DNA of 64,000 nucleotides from Mycobacterium sp. SVM_VP21 (GTDB lineage Bacteria; Actinomycetota; Actinomycetes; Mycobacteriales; Mycobacteriaceae). How positions within the stretch are numbered: the first letter of the stretch is position 1; the number at the start of each line of letters is the position of its first letter. Below, piece after piece: positions 18,660 through 28,609 of this stretch. A program made the translations under genes and the position numbers. Below the pieces are notes generated by a model. The model did no database searches. It was not told the origin of the DNA and saw only the letters and a program-made list of their open reading frames with translations. The stretch is taken from assembly GCA_024758765.1 (NCBI GenBank), contig CP101406.1, positions 2,790,001 through 2,854,000 on the forward strand. The letters run 5' to 3'.

Positions 18660-19088
18660 TCACCAGAACGGTTTGAGGAGCTGGCGCATCGCCGGCGGCA
18701 CCCAGCCTTTCACCGACGACGGGAATACGCGTCCCGGTCCGCATTTCGGCCACGCATACGGGCCCTGCTCATCGAGCACCCGATTGGCGACGGCGATCTG
18801 TTCTTCCCGCGACGCTTTCGCCGGAGATCCCACGCCGCCGAATGCCCGCCATGTTGACGGCTTGAACTGCAGGCCGCCGTAGAAACCATTGCCGGTATCG
18901 GCGGCCCAGTTGCCGCCCGATTCGCATTGGGCGACTGCATCCCAGCCCATCGCCATGTTGTCCGCATGAGCCACTCCTGCTGAGGACAGCAGCGTGCCCA
19001 CAATCCCCCCGGTGATCAGCCCGGACGTGGCCCAAGTCAGCTGCCGCCGTCCAAACTGCACGACACGCCGTGCCGTGTTCCGGTACAT
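18660..19088 (-). CDS. Resuscitation-promoting factor (RpfC/E-like)
   Basis: 142 residues. A signal peptide with a positively charged start ends near Ala42 (GVAHA/DN). The transglycosylase-like Rpf domain runs from about 47 to 125: [13 protein letters not shown] with catalytic Glu56, [12 protein letters not shown] and [12 protein letters not shown]. Cys55 and Cys115 should form the conserved disulfide. It is a secreted muralytic enzyme that aids regrowth from dormancy. GGAGG precedes the ATG. Upstream lies an AT-rich region unlike the rest of the window, which likely controls it. Sequence is closest to what I recall of RpfC. Confidence 0.92.
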   Translation of the reverse strand: MYRNTARRVVQFGRRQLTWATSGLITGGIVGTLLSSAGVAHADNMAMGWDAVAQCESGGNWAADTGNGFYGGLQFKPSTWRAFGGVGSPAKASREEQIAVANRVLDEQGPYAWPKCGPGRVFPSSVKGWVPPAMRQLLKPFW

Positions 19089-19330
19089 ATCACAACCTCC
19101 GTGATAGGTGTCTATCAGTGAGGTTTCAGAGCATAACGCGATAAATGATGAAATTGCACATTTTGGTCACCTAAAGATGCAAATGGGTTTGTTGTTATAA
19201 ATTGAGGCAAAAGTAAACAACAGTTGTTTGAGTTAACGAAGTTGTGATTGTTACGTATGTTGCGAGAGATCTCTTAGAAATTAAGAGAAAATTATGTGAC
19301 TAATGTTGCTGAAGTGACTATTGGGACCAG
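19089..19330 (-). promoter_or_regulatory. AT-rich upstream region of rpf with several palindromes
   Basis: About 240 bp without a gene and much richer in A+T than anything else here. It contains TGATAG-GTGT-CTATCA (19102-19117) just before the rpf ribosome site, the palindrome AAACAACAGTTGTTT (19215-19229), and AGAGATCTCT followed by CTCTTA/TAAGAG near 19264-19288. These are candidate regulator sites, and the base composition also suits Lsr2 or EspR binding (inference). Confidence 0.5.
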
Positions 19331-19494
19331 AGTGGTAGTTGGCTAGTCGCGGAGCGGGGGCCTCCCGGCGTGGGCTGGCCGAGAAAAAATCGTCGGAATC
19401 GCGCACCCGGTTCCCCGGGGGCATGGCCGGACGCCCCTAGGTCGATGGCGCCGACCCGCCGCGCCCGGCTCTCCGCCGGGCTTGCGATCGGCGC

Positions 19495-19500
19495 TAGGCT
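19495..19500 (+). promoter_or_regulatory. -10 element for a leaderless DUF3097 transcript
   Basis: TAGGCT lies 7 nt upstream of GTG 19508. That spacing places transcription start on the start codon, the typical mycobacterial leaderless arrangement, and helps decide the gene start. Confidence 0.45.
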
Positions 19501-19507
19501 GCCTCGG

Positions 19508-20347
19508 GTGGCCGACCGCTATGGAACCGACATCCTCGCCGACAACCCGCACGCCGCCCGCAGAGTCCGCTCGGTGGAGGTGCCTCTAGAGCGCGGCATG
19601 GTGGTCGAAGACGCCGAAAGCGGCTTCGTCGGGGCCGTCGTGCGGATCGCCTATGGTCGGATGGATCTGGAGGACCGGCACGGCCGCACCCGCGGGTTCC
19701 CGGTCGGCCCGGGCTATCTGATCGACGGCAAGCCGGTGATCTTGACCGAGCCTCGCCCGGTCGCACCGACGGCGCCGGCCCGGACGGCGTCGGGCTCGGT
19801 GGCGGTGCGCGGCGCACGCGCCAAGGTCGCGCTGGCCAGCCGGATCTACGTGGAGGGCCGCCACGACGCAGAACTCGTCGAACAGGTCTGGGGTGCGGAC
19901 CTGCGCGTCGAAGGTGTGGTGGTCGAATACCTCGGCGGCATCGACGACCTGGCCGGCGTCGTCGCCGAATTCCAGCCCGGGCCCGGCCGGCGGCTCGGGG
20001 TATTGGTGGACCACCTGGTGGACGGGTCCAAGGAGACCCGCATCGCCGAGGCGGTGCGCCGCGGACCGAGCGGTGCGCACACCCTGATCGTCGGGCATCC
20101 CTACGTCGACATCTGGCAGGCGGTGAAGCCGGAGCGGCTCGGAATGCAGGCGTGGCCCAAGGTTCCACGCAACGTGGAGTGGAAGCACGGGATCTGCGCC
20201 GCGCTGGGCTGGCCGCACGCCGGTCAGGCCGATATCGCTGCGGCCTGGCAGCGCATTCGGGGCCGGGTGCGGAACTGGACCGACCTGGAGCCGGAGCTGA
20301 TCGGCCGGGTCGAGGAGTTGATCGACTTCGTGACGGCCCCGGCCTGA
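19508..20347 (+). CDS. DUF3097 family protein
   Basis: 279 residues from GTG 19508, where the conserved part begins (MADRYGTDILADN); an in-frame ATG at 19445 would add 21 residues of unlikely composition. Recognised as the actinobacterial DUF3097 family by VVEDAESGFVGAVV, LEDRHGRTRGFPVGPG and the C-terminal WKHGICAALGW. The central IYVEGRHDAELVEQVWG followed by VLVDHLVDGSKE resembles a Toprim-like metal-binding core, so a nucleic-acid role is possible but unproven. It is convergent with the RelE toxin gene, 7 nt apart. Confidence 0.8.
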   Translation: MADRYGTDILADNPHAARRVRSVEVPLERGMVVEDAESGFVGAVVRIAYGRMDLEDRHGRTRGFPVGPGYLIDGKPVILTEPRPVAPTAPARTASGSVAVRGARAKVALASRIYVEGRHDAELVEQVWGADLRVEGVVVEYLGGIDDLAGVVAEFQPGPGRRLGVLVDHLVDGSKETRIAEAVRRGPSGAHTLIVGHPYVDIWQAVKPERLGMQAWPKVPRNVEWKHGICAALGWPHAGQADIAAAWQRIRGRVRNWTDLEPELIGRVEELIDFVTAPA

Positions 20348-20354
20348 AGGTTGA

Positions 20355-20606
20355 TCAGCGGTAGGCGTCGCTGCGTTTGGCAACGGTGAAGATCGTGACG
20401 GCGGCTGCGGCGTCGTCGATCTGGTAGACGATCCGGTACTGCCCGAACCGTACCCGCCAGTCATTGTGGCCACCGATCAGCTTTTTTGCTCCGGCCGGGC
20501 GCGGGTTGTCGGCGAGTCCGATGATCGTCTGCAGCGCCGTCTCGAACGCATCACGCGGCAGCCGCTGCAACTGCTTGAGGACGTCGGGGTGGAAGACGAC
20601 CTTCAC
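20355..20606 (-). CDS. RelE/ParE-family toxin
   Basis: 83 residues, the normal size for RelE. The sequence FHPDVLKQLQRLP, then GAKKLIGGHNDWRVRFGQYRIVYQI, and a C-terminal AKRSDAYR match RelE-type mRNA interferases, with the basic RVRFGxYRIVY strand that contacts RNA. It would cleave ribosome-bound mRNA when freed from its antitoxin. The GTG start overlaps the antitoxin stop (GTGA), the usual antitoxin-first order. Confidence 0.9.
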   Translation of the reverse strand: MKVVFHPDVLKQLQRLPRDAFETALQTIIGLADNPRPAGAKKLIGGHNDWRVRFGQYRIVYQIDDAAAAVTIFTVAKRSDAYR

Positions 20607-20875
20607 GAGGCGACAAACGCCGCGGCGTTGACGCCTAGGGCATCGAGCATTTCACCCAGCGACATGGTGGTGAACGCATTCGCGCGCAGGTTCTGCAGGC
20701 GTAGCGCGTCTACGACGTCGGCGTGTTCATGCAGCCGCTCGTAATCGGCCATCGAGATGATCACCGCGATCTCGGTTCCGCTGTCGGTGATGATGGCCTC
20801 TTCGCCGGAGGTAGCGACGTTGCGCACGATGGCACCGAGCTGGGCCCGCAAATCGCGAAGGCTGTGCGTACTCAT
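20603..20875 (-). CDS. Phd/YefM-family antitoxin
   Basis: 90 residues from ATG 20875 (ATG 20884 gives three more). The N-terminal DNA-binding part reads STHSLRDLRAQLGAIVRNV with EEAIITDSGTEIAVIISMADYERL, typical of Phd/YefM proteins. The C-terminal third should wrap around the toxin. The pair is divergent from the alcohol dehydrogenase gene, with about 90 bp between, and TAATAT just upstream of the start is a plausible -10 for an autoregulated, near-leaderless transcript. Confidence 0.87.
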   Translation of the reverse strand: MSTHSLRDLRAQLGAIVRNVATSGEEAIITDSGTEIAVIISMADYERLHEHADVVDALRLQNLRANAFTTMSLGEMLDALGVNAAAFVAS

Positions 20876-20964
20876 GTCAAACATATTACTCAGCGGTATG
20901 CATCCCGTTTTGTATTCGACCGAACGGCGCCGGAAGGGCCACCCGAGCGAGTTGGATGGCAGGC

Positions 20965-22074
20965 ATGAAAACAATTGCCGCCGTGGCGCATGCGCCCAAC
21001 CAGCCTTTCGAGATCATGGAATTGGACCTCGACGGGCCGGGTCCGGGTGAGGTGCTGATCAAGTTCACTGCGGCCGGGCTGTGTCACTCGGACTTGCACC
21101 TGGCCGATGGTGACTGGCCCTCCCGGTTCCCGATTGTCGGCGGACACGAGGGCTCCGGGATCATCGAGGACGTCGGTCCCGGGGTCACCAAGGTCAAGCC
21201 CGGCGATCATGTGGTGTGCTGCTTCATCCCCAGCTGCGGGTCCTGCCGGTACTGCTCGACCGGACGCCAGAACCTGTGCGACATGGGGGCCACCATCCTG
21301 GAGGGCTGCATGCCCGACGGCACGTTCCGGTTCCACTCGGGTGGCACCGATTACGGCGGGTTCTGCATGCTGGGCACCTTCGCCGAGCGCGCGACCGTCT
21401 CGCAACACTCGGTGGTCAAGGTCGACGACTGGTTGCCGCTGGAGACCGCGGTGCTGGCCGGCTGCGGGGTGCCCACCGGCTGGGCGACCGCTAACTACGA
21501 CGGCGGGGTGCGCGCCGGGGACACCGTGGTGATCTACGGCATCGGCGGCGTCGGTATCAACGCCGTGCAGGGCGCCGCGCACGCCGGCGCCAAGTACGTG
21601 GTGGCCGTCGACCCGGTGGAGTTCAAACGCGAGACCGCCTTGAAACTGGGCGCCACGCACGCGTTCGCCACCGCCGACGAGGCGATGACCAAGATCGCCG
21701 AGCTGACCTGGGGGCAGATGGCCGACCAGGCGCTGATCACCGTCGGCGATCTCGGTGAGGCCGTCACGACCGCCGCGATCAACACCGTCGGCAAGGGCGG
21801 CACCGTCGTCATCGCGGCGATGGCACGGCTGGAGGACCTCGACGTGCAGGTGTCGGGCACCATGCTGGCGCTGTTCGGCAAGACGATCAAGGGCACGCTG
21901 TTCGGTGGTGCGAACCCGCAGTACGACATCGTGCGGCTACTGCGCCTCTACGACGCCGGTCAGCTGAAACTCGACGAGCTGGTCACTCGGCGCTACACCT
22001 TGGAGCAGGTCAACGAGGGCTACCAGGATCTGCGTGACGGCAAAAACATTCGCGGCGTGATCGTGCACCGCTGA
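20965..22074 (+). CDS. NDMA-dependent-type zinc alcohol dehydrogenase
   Basis: 369 residues from ATG 20965; ATG 20956 adds three. Medium-chain dehydrogenase with catalytic zinc ligands Cys40 and His61 (GGHEGSG), four structural-zinc Cys in [15 protein letters not shown] (91-105), and a Rossmann motif [13 protein letters not shown]. The overall sequence resembles mycobacterial AdhB/AdhD, which oxidise primary alcohols with a tightly bound NAD and use nitrosodimethylaniline in vitro. Mycothiol-dependent formaldehyde dehydrogenase (MscR) is related but I judge it less similar. It stands alone between the toxin-antitoxin pair and rarA. Confidence 0.85.
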   Translation: MKTIAAVAHAPNQPFEIMELDLDGPGPGEVLIKFTAAGLCHSDLHLADGDWPSRFPIVGGHEGSGIIEDVGPGVTKVKPGDHVVCCFIPSCGSCRYCSTGRQNLCDMGATILEGCMPDGTFRFHSGGTDYGGFCMLGTFAERATVSQHSVVKVDDWLPLETAVLAGCGVPTGWATANYDGGVRAGDTVVIYGIGGVGINAVQGAAHAGAKYVVAVDPVEFKRETALKLGATHAFATADEAMTKIAELTWGQMADQALITVGDLGEAVTTAAINTVGKGGTVVIAAMARLEDLDVQVSGTMLALFGKTIKGTLFGGANPQYDIVRLLRLYDAGQLKLDELVTRRYTLEQVNEGYQDLRDGKNIRGVIVHR

Positions 22075-22112
22075 CGCCACGGTGTTCAGGCGGGAATGGT
22101 ATGCCTGAAGGC

Positions 22113-23441
22113 GTGTCCGACGGACTGTTCGACCTCACCGGTGCGCCGGCACCCGAATCGAATGGGCCCGGCGTCGCCCCATCCACGCCGCTGGCGGTGC
22201 GGATGCGTCCGGCGTCCCTCGACGAGGTGGTCGGCCAGGATCACCTGCTGGGGCAGGGCTCCCCGCTGCGCCGGCTGGTCGACGGCTCCGGGGCCGCCTC
22301 GGTCATCCTCTACGGGCCGCCCGGCACCGGCAAGACCACGCTGGCCTCGCTGATCTCCGGCGCCACCGGTCGCCGCTTCGAGGCGCTCTCGGCGCTGAGT
22401 GCCGGGGTCAAAGAGGTGCGCGCCGTGATCGACACCGCGCGACGTGCCGCCGCCTACGGCGAGCAGACCGTGCTGTTCATCGACGAGGTACACCGCTTCT
22501 CCAAGACCCAGCAGGACGCGCTGCTGGCCGCGGTGGAGAACCGGGTGGTGCTGCTGGTGGCGGCCACCACCGAGAATCCGTCGTTCTCGGTGGTCGCCCC
22601 GCTGTTGAGCCGGTCGCTGATCCTGCAACTGCGGCCGCTGGGGCCCGAGGACATCGCCACCGTGGTGCGCCGGGCCATCGACGACGAGCGCGGCCTGGGC
22701 GGACGCATCGAGGTGGCGCCCGACGCGGTCGACCTGCTGGTCCGGCTGGCGGCCGGAGATGCCCGCCGAGCGCTGACCGCGTTGGAAGTGGCGGCCGAGG
22801 CGGGCAAACGGGTGACCGTCGAAATCGTCGAGGGCTCTCTGGATCAGGCCGCGGTGCGCTACGACCGCGACGGTGATCAGCACTACGACGTGATCAGCGC
22901 GTTCATCAAGTCAGTGCGCGGCTCCGATGTCGATGCCGCACTGCATTACCTGGCCCGGATGCTGGTCGCCGGGGAGGACCCGCGATTCATCGCCCGCCGG
23001 CTGATGATCCTAGCCAGTGAGGACATCGGCATGGGTGATCCGAGCGCGCTGCAGACCGCGGTGGCCGCCGCGCAGACCGTGCAGCTGATTGGCATGCCCG
23101 AAGCGCAGCTGACGCTGGCGCACGCCACCGTGCACCTGGCCACCGCACCGAAGTCCAACGCGGTGACCACCGCGCTGGGCGCGGCGATGACCGACATCAG
23201 GGCCGGCAAGGCCGGGGCGGTACCGGCGCACCTACGCGACGGCCACTACGGCGGGGCGCAGTCATTGGGCAATGCGGTCGGCTACCGCTACGCCCACGAC
23301 CATCCCGACGGGGTTGTGCCGCAACAATATCCACCCGACGATCTGGTGGGTGTGGACTACTACCAGCCCACCGGGCGGGGGGCTGAACGCGAGATCGGCG
23401 GGCGGTTGGCGCGGCTGCGAGCGATCATCCGCCGGCGCTGA
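22113..23441 (+). CDS. rarA: Replication-associated recombination protein A (RarA/MgsA AAA+ ATPase)
   Basis: 442 residues from GTG 22113 (AAGG 5 nt upstream; ATG 22101 also in frame). AAA+ ATPase with Walker [10 protein letters not shown], Walker [10 protein letters not shown], sensor 1 ATTENPSF and arginine finger LLSRS. It ends with the MgsA C-terminal tetramerisation domain ([24 protein letters not shown]...). It acts at stalled replication forks with the sliding clamp and SSB. It corresponds to Rv2559c. Its stop codon abuts the stop of the convergent phosphatase gene with no spacer (TGATCA). Confidence 0.93.
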   Translation: MSDGLFDLTGAPAPESNGPGVAPSTPLAVRMRPASLDEVVGQDHLLGQGSPLRRLVDGSGAASVILYGPPGTGKTTLASLISGATGRRFEALSALSAGVKEVRAVIDTARRAAAYGEQTVLFIDEVHRFSKTQQDALLAAVENRVVLLVAATTENPSFSVVAPLLSRSLILQLRPLGPEDIATVVRRAIDDERGLGGRIEVAPDAVDLLVRLAAGDARRALTALEVAAEAGKRVTVEIVEGSLDQAAVRYDRDGDQHYDVISAFIKSVRGSDVDAALHYLARMLVAGEDPRFIARRLMILASEDIGMGDPSALQTAVAAAQTVQLIGMPEAQLTLAHATVHLATAPKSNAVTTALGAAMTDIRAGKAGAVPAHLRDGHYGGAQSLGNAVGYRYAHDHPDGVVPQQYPPDDLVGVDYYQPTGRGAEREIGGRLARLRAIIRRR

Positions 23442-24500
23442 TCACCAGGTGCCGGCGGCCAGGTCGGCGAACAGGTTGTTCAGCGTGTCGGGAATTGCGT
23501 CCAGCGCCGTCGAGATGCCGGTCAGGCCGTCCTGGAATGCCGCGGTGACCGTGCTCGAATCGCCGGAGGCCAGCGCATCCAGGACGTGGTCGAACGCCAC
23601 CTGCGGCGGCAGCGCCAAGTCGCGCCAGAGCAGGAACAGATTGCCCAGCACGCCCGGATTCTCCGGGACGGCAAGGCCGGCCCAGCTGAGCAGCGTCCAG
23701 CCGTCGGTCGGATTGCCCTCGACCTGGACCAGCCCGGCGTTGGGGATCAACGCCGGCAGCCCGCCGTTCTTCAGCGAGGCGATCACCGTGTCGATCAGTG
23801 CCATCGGATCGGGATTCTTGACGTTGAGCATGGTCCAGATAAATGTCGCGGCCTCGCTGCTGAACGCCACGTCGGTGATCTTGCCGTCGTCGCTGACGAC
23901 CGGATTGGCCATCGCCGTCTGGTACATGGTGTCGACGGATGCGGTGTAGTTGTCGTTGACGACCACCCCGTTGTACTCGTGGGCGCCCGGGATCTGGAAG
24001 GTATTGACCAGTCCCAACATCCACAGCACCGTCGCGGCGTCGTAATAGAGGCCGCCGGGGCTCAGCGAGGACTGGTTGGCGAAGATCCCGCCGTCGACTT
24101 CGACGATCCCGTTGAGGATCTGCGGGTCCATCCCCTCCAGCTTGGCGAACGGCACCGAGGTTTCCTGGGCGTCGGTGTCCGGCCCCGAGAACAGGCCGGC
24201 GACGTGGCCTGGCCCGCCGACGTCGCCGTAGATCTGGTTGGCAGTGTCGGCCGCCTGTTGCTTGCCCAGGTCGCTGATCCCCGCTCCGGGGAACTCGGGG
24301 GAGAACGGGACGCGCGCGTTGGCGGGTGCCGCGTCCTCAGCGTGCCGGACGATGTCGATGACGATGTCTTGGGCGGTCAGCGTGATGTTCGGCATGAGGA
24401 GCGGCAGAACGTGCGGCGGTGCCGAGATCGGGGCGATGAGCCCGGCGCCGAGCAGTGCGATTCCGGTTGCAGTGCAGCGGTGGAACTTCTTCCCTGACAT
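23442..24500 (-). CDS. Secreted histidine-phosphatase-family protein
   Basis: 352 residues. A signal peptide (about 1-27) is followed by a histidine phosphatase domain starting VIDIVRHAEDA, where RHA is the RHG-like catalytic motif, with GISDLGKQQAADTA and LFSGPDTDAQETSVPFA as in the phosphoglycerate-mutase-like C-terminal domain of PE_PGRS11. It lacks a PE domain. The C-terminal 120 residues are hydrophobic and without known motif. The protein probably acts as an extracytoplasmic phosphatase on an unknown substrate. No linked pathway is visible. Confidence 0.75.
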   Translation of the reverse strand: MSGKKFHRCTATGIALLGAGLIAPISAPPHVLPLLMPNITLTAQDIVIDIVRHAEDAAPANARVPFSPEFPGAGISDLGKQQAADTANQIYGDVGGPGHVAGLFSGPDTDAQETSVPFAKLEGMDPQILNGIVEVDGGIFANQSSLSPGGLYYDAATVLWMLGLVNTFQIPGAHEYNGVVVNDNYTASVDTMYQTAMANPVVSDDGKITDVAFSSEAATFIWTMLNVKNPDPMALIDTVIASLKNGGLPALIPNAGLVQVEGNPTDGWTLLSWAGLAVPENPGVLGNLFLLWRDLALPPQVAFDHVLDALASGDSSTVTAAFQDGLTGISTALDAIPDTLNNLFADLAAGTW

Positions 24501-24631
24501 TCGCGCCCCCTGGTCGTCAGCTGTGGCACGGCATCGACTAGTGAAAATCTCAGGCGAGGGTAAGCGATGTGGGGCGGCAGCAGCAGCCGCTTCCAGGGGC
24601 CGCGGCGGGTATTACCAGCAAATACGCAGTA

Positions 24632-24796
24632 TCAGTCGGCGGAGCCGGTCTGGCCCAGCCAGTCGGCGAGTGAGCCTCCGGCGTCCAGAACGTCTTGCTC
24701 GGCGATGGCGCGCGCGGCTTCAGAGTCGCGATCAGTCGGTGCCTGGACCAGTTCCTGATGGTCTTCCAGCGAATGGTGCTCGTGCTCGGGGAACAC
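24632..24796 (-). CDS. Small acidic protein of 54 residues, unknown
   Basis: This short frame begins at a GTG with a perfect AGGAGG (24805-24810) 8 nt upstream, which is the main support. The peptide starts VFPEHEHHSLEDHQELV, is rich in Asp/Glu/His and ends DWLGQTGSAD. Nothing in it matches a family I know. Immediately upstream of the ribosome site is an inverted repeat shared with the metK terminator. It could be a small regulatory or chaperone-like protein, or a chance frame. Confidence 0.45.
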   Translation of the reverse strand: MFPEHEHHSLEDHQELVQAPTDRDSEAARAIAEQDVLDAGGSLADWLGQTGSAD

Positions 24797-24810
24797 CGTG
24801 AGGCCCTCCT

Positions 24811-24872
24811 CGCGAGCAGACACAGAGTCGCGCGTTGAGGGCCTAGATCGTGCGATTCTCTGTCTGCTCGCG
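24811..24872. repeat. Imperfect inverted repeat of the CGCGAGCAGACA family
   Basis: Arms 24811-24832 and 24851-24872 start with a perfect 12-bp match (CGCGAGCAGACA) and continue with three mismatches around an 18-nt loop. The arm sequence is a diverged copy of the perfect hairpin downstream of metK. It lies between two divergent starts rather than at gene ends, so it is probably an intergenic repeat rather than a terminator. Confidence 0.6.
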
Positions 24873-24899
24873 GTGGGAACGGGCCCTACCCTGGAGCTG

Positions 24900-25310
24900 G
24901 TGAACACCGAAGTTCTCGACATCGATACCTCGCGGAGTCGCACTGTCGACCTCACCGAGCAGGTGCGGTCGTTCTGCGCTGGCCACGGTGACGGGCTGTG
25001 CAACGTCTTCGTGCCGCATGCGACGGCCGGGGTGGCGATCATCGAGACCGGCGCCGGCTCTGACTCCGACCTGGTCGACACGCTGGAGCGGCTGCTGCCT
25101 CGCGACGACCGCTACCGGCACGCGCACGGGTCGCCCGGACACGGCGCGGATCATGTGCTGCCGGCGATCGTGGCGCCGTCGATCACGGTGCCGGTGGCGG
25201 ACGGTGAACCGCTACTGGGGACTTGGCAGTCGGTGGTCCTGGTCGACCTGAACCGCGATAACCCTCGCCGAAGTGTGCGTTTGAGCTTTGTCGGCGCCGG
25301 CGCCACCTGA
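24900..25310 (+). CDS. YjbQ/UPF0047 family protein (Rv2556c-like)
   Basis: 136 residues from GTG 24900; TACCCT 7 nt upstream would give a leaderless message. The family signature is clear: FVPHATAGVAIIETG, a glycine/His-rich HGSPGHGADHVLPAIVAPS and GTWQSVVLVDLNRD. Members bind a metal through conserved His residues; some have weak thiamine-phosphate-synthase activity in vitro, but the cellular role is unknown. It precedes alaS by 84 nt, as in M. tuberculosis. Confidence 0.88.
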   Translation: MNTEVLDIDTSRSRTVDLTEQVRSFCAGHGDGLCNVFVPHATAGVAIIETGAGSDSDLVDTLERLLPRDDRYRHAHGSPGHGADHVLPAIVAPSITVPVADGEPLLGTWQSVVLVDLNRDNPRRSVRLSFVGAGAT

Positions 25311-25394
25311 GGATCCTTGCCTCCAGAGAACGCGATCGGCAGACCGGTACTGTAGTGCCGTCTAAACGGACGAGACGGCGGGAAGCGATAGATA

Positions 25395-28088
25395 GTGCAG
25401 ACACACGAGATCAGGAAACGCTTCCTCGATCACTTCGTGAAAGCGGGCCACACCGAGGTGCCCAGCGCTTCGGTGATCCTGGATGACCCCAACCTGTTGT
25501 TCATCAACGCCGGCATGGTGCAGTTCGTGCCGTTCTTCCTGGGCCAGCGCACCCCGCCGTACGCCACCGCCACCAGCATCCAGAAGTGCATCCGCACGCC
25601 GGACATCGACGAGGTGGGTATCACCACCCGGCACAACACCTTCTTTCAGATGGCCGGGAACTTCTCCTTCGGCGACTACTTCAAGCGCGGGGCGATCGAG
25701 CTGGCCTGGACGCTGCTGACGGGCAGCGTCGAAGACGGCGGCTACGGACTGGACCCCGAACGGATCTGGGCCACCGTCTATCTCGACGACGACGAGGCCA
25801 TCGCGTTGTGGCAGGAGATCGCGGGATTGCCGCTCGAGCGGATCCAGCGCCGCGGGATGGCCGACAACTACTGGTCGATGGGCATCCCCGGACCCTGCGG
25901 CCCGTCGTCGGAGATCTACTACGACCGCGGCCCGGAGTTCGGTGTCGACGGCGGACCGGTCGCCAACGAGGACCGCTATATCGAGATCTGGAACCTCGTG
26001 TTCATGCAGAACGAGCGCGGCGAGGGCACCTCCAAGGAGGACTTCGAGATCCTCGGACCGCTGCCGCGCCAGAACATCGACACCGGCATGGGTATCGAGC
26101 GGGTCGCCTTCCTGCTTCAGGGCGTGCACAACGTCTACGAGACCGACCTGGTTCGCCCGGTCATCGACCTGGTCGCCACCCGCGCGCCGCGTGGCTACAA
26201 CACCGGCAATGACGCCGACGACGTGCGATACCGGATCATCGCCGACCACTCCCGCACCGCGGCCATCCTGATCGGCGACGGCGTGAGCCCCGGCAACGAC
26301 GGCCGCGGCTACGTACTGCGCCGGCTGCTGCGCCGGGTGATCCGCTCGGCCAAGCTGCTGGGCATCGAGGGCCCGATCGTCGGCGACCTGATGGCAACCG
26401 TGCGCGACGCCATGGGCCCGTCGTATCCCGAACTGGTCACCGACTTCGACCGGATCAACCGGATCGCGGTCGCCGAGGAGACCGCGTTCAACCGCACCCT
26501 GACATCGGGCTCCAAGCTGTTCGAGGATGCGGCGGCAGCCACCCGGTCAGCCGGGGTCACCGTGCTCTCCGGCAGCGACGCCTTCGCGCTGCACGACACC
26601 TACGGGTTCCCGATCGAGCTCACCCTGGAGATGGCCTCGGAGGCAGGTCTGCAGGTCGACGAGGCCGGGTTCCGCACGTTGATGGCCGAGCAGCGACAGC
26701 GCGCCAAGGCCGACGCCGCCGCGCGCAAGCACGCCCACGCCGATCTGAGCGCCTACCGGGAGCTGATCGACGCCGGACCCACCGAGTTCACCGGGTTCGA
26801 CGAGCTCACCACCGAGGGCCGCATCCTGGGCATTTTCGTGGACGGCAAGCGGGTGCCGGTGGTGTCGCACGAGGACGTGGCGGCAGATCGCGTCGAGCTG
26901 GTGTTGGACCGCACCCCGCTCTATGCCGAGGCCGGCGGGCAGATCGCCGACGCCGGCACTATCAGTGCCGGCACCGCCCAAGCCACCGTCACCGACGTGC
27001 AGAAGATCGCCCAGACGCTGTTCGTGCACCGAGTCAACGTCGAGTCCGGCGAATTCGTCGAGGGTGACACCGTCACCGCAGCGGTGGACCAGGGCTGGCG
27101 CAAGGGTGCCACCCAGGGCCACTCGGGCACCCACATGGTGCACGCCGCTCTGCGGCAGGTGTTGGGGCCCAACGCGGTTCAGGCCGGCTCGCTGAACCGG
27201 CCCGGTTATCTGCGGTTCGACTTCAACTGGCAGGGCGCGCTCAGCGACGAGCAACGCCGCCAAGTCGAGGAGGTCACCAACGAGGCGGTCCAGGCCGACT
27301 TCGAGGTGCACACCTTCACCGAAGACCTCGAGAAGGCCAAGGCGATGGGCGCCATGGCGATGTTCGGCGAGAAGTACCCCGAGAAGGTCCGCGTCGTCGA
27401 GATCGGCGGGCCGTTCTCGCTGGAACTCTGCGGCGGCACCCACGTACACAACTCGGCGCAGATCGGTCCGGTCACCATCCTGGGCGAATCGTCGGTCGGC
27501 TCCGGTGTGCGCCGCGTCGAGGCCTACGTCGGGCTGGATTCGTTCCGGCATCTGGCTAAGGAGCGGGCGCTGATGGCCGGGCTGGCCTCATCGTTGAAGG
27601 TGCCCTCGGAAGAAGTGCCGGCCCGGGTGGCAAACCTGGTCGAGCGTCTCAAGGCCGCCGAGAAGGAGCTGGACCGGGCCCGGCTGGCCAGTGCCCGAGC
27701 GGCTGCCGCGAATGCCGCCGCCGGCGCCGAACAGATCGGTAACGTGCGCCTGGTGGCGCAGCAGATGTCGGGCGGTATCGGCGGAGGCGATCTGCGTTCG
27801 CTGGTCGGCGACATCCGCGGCAAGCTGGGTGAGGCGCCGGCTGTGGTGGCGCTCATCGCCAATGGTTCGGATTCGCAAGGCAGCGTTCCGTATGTCGTCG
27901 CTACCAACGCCGCCGCACAAGAGCTCGGGTTGCGTGCCGATGATCTGGTCAAGGATCTGGCGGCGGCGGTGTCTGGCCGTGGCGGTGGCAAGGCCGATCT
28001 GGCGCAGGGCTCCGGTAAAGACTCCGCCGGGATCGACGCCGCGCTCGCGGCGGTCCGCGCAGCGGTCGCCCGGAGCGCGCCGGCGTGA
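25395..28088 (+). CDS. alaS: Alanyl-tRNA synthetase
   Basis: 897 residues, full length. The N-terminal class II catalytic domain starts TREIRKRF-like as [13 protein letters not shown] and contains [15 protein letters not shown] and [20 protein letters not shown]. The central tRNA-recognition region is followed by the editing domain with zinc-binding [12 protein letters not shown] and CGGTHV, and a C-terminal DHHA1-type domain with [14 protein letters not shown]. It charges tRNA-Ala and hydrolyses Ser/Gly-tRNA-Ala. It overlaps the next gene by 4 nt, starting the alaS-ruvX-mltG-aroE operon. Confidence 0.97.
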   Translation: MQTHEIRKRFLDHFVKAGHTEVPSASVILDDPNLLFINAGMVQFVPFFLGQRTPPYATATSIQKCIRTPDIDEVGITTRHNTFFQMAGNFSFGDYFKRGAIELAWTLLTGSVEDGGYGLDPERIWATVYLDDDEAIALWQEIAGLPLERIQRRGMADNYWSMGIPGPCGPSSEIYYDRGPEFGVDGGPVANEDRYIEIWNLVFMQNERGEGTSKEDFEILGPLPRQNIDTGMGIERVAFLLQGVHNVYETDLVRPVIDLVATRAPRGYNTGNDADDVRYRIIADHSRTAAILIGDGVSPGNDGRGYVLRRLLRRVIRSAKLLGIEGPIVGDLMATVRDAMGPSYPELVTDFDRINRIAVAEETAFNRTLTSGSKLFEDAAAATRSAGVTVLSGSDAFALHDTYGFPIELTLEMASEAGLQVDEAGFRTLMAEQRQRAKADAAARKHAHADLSAYRELIDAGPTEFTGFDELTTEGRILGIFVDGKRVPVVSHEDVAADRVELVLDRTPLYAEAGGQIADAGTISAGTAQATVTDVQKIAQTLFVHRVNVESGEFVEGDTVTAAVDQGWRKGATQGHSGTHMVHAALRQVLGPNAVQAGSLNRPGYLRFDFNWQGALSDEQRRQVEEVTNEAVQADFEVHTFTEDLEKAKAMGAMAMFGEKYPEKVRVVEIGGPFSLELCGGTHVHNSAQIGPVTILGESSVGSGVRRVEAYVGLDSFRHLAKERALMAGLASSLKVPSEEVPARVANLVERLKAAEKELDRARLASARAAAANAAAGAEQIGNVRLVAQQMSGGIGGGDLRSLVGDIRGKLGEAPAVVALIANGSDSQGSVPYVVATNAAAQELGLRADDLVKDLAAAVSGRGGGKADLAQGSGKDSAGIDAALAAVRAAVARSAPA

Positions 28089-28609
28089 CTTCACCCCACC
28101 ATCGCACCCCGGACCGGCCCGGCGGGCCGGACGATCCCGGCCGCGGACGACGGCTCGGGGTGGATGTGGGCAGTGTGCGTATCGGGGTGTCGTGCAGCGA
28201 CCCCGACGGCTTGTTGGCGACCCCGGTGGAGACTGTGCGACGACACGCCTCCGGCTCGCACCTGCGCCGACTCGCTGACCTTGCCGACGAATACGACGTC
28301 GTCGAAGTAGTGGTGGGTTTGCCGCGCACCCTGGCCGACCGGGCCGGTTCGGCCGCCGAGGACGCCATCGCGGTGGCCGACGACCTGGCCCGGGTGCTGA
28401 CCCAACGGCGTCGACTCGCCCCGGTGCGGCTGGCCGACGAGCGCCTGAGCACCGTCAGCGCGGCGCGGTCGCTGCACGCGGCCGGGATGCGCGCCAAACG
28501 TCAGCGTTCGGTGATCGACCAGGCCGCCGCGGTGACGATCCTGCAGAGCTGGCTCGACCAGCGCCGGGCACTGAGCGTGCCGGCCCCGACGGAGGACAAC
28601 GATGTCTGA
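28085..28609 (+). CDS. YqgF/RuvX-type Holliday junction resolvase-like protein
   Basis: 174 residues with an RNase H-like fold. After a Pro/Arg-rich start of about 22 residues comes [19 protein letters not shown], carrying the first catalytic Asp, then VVVGLPRTL and [20 protein letters not shown] with the Glu. Family members are proposed to resolve branched DNA or to process the 5' end of pre-16S rRNA. It overlaps alaS by 4 nt and mltG by 8 nt, so translation is coupled. Corresponds to Rv2554c. Confidence 0.92.
   Translation: MTSPHHRTPDRPGGPDDPGRGRRLGVDVGSVRIGVSCSDPDGLLATPVETVRRHASGSHLRRLADLADEYDVVEVVVGLPRTLADRAGSAAEDAIAVADDLARVLTQRRRLAPVRLADERLSTVSAARSLHAAGMRAKRQRSVIDQAAAVTILQSWLDQRRALSVPAPTEDNDV

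Noticed and set aside
19089..19330. c-di-AMP (ydaO) riboswitch upstream of rpf
   Set aside because: rpfA of some actinobacteria has one, but the conserved GC-rich core motifs of that riboswitch are not present in this AT-rich region.
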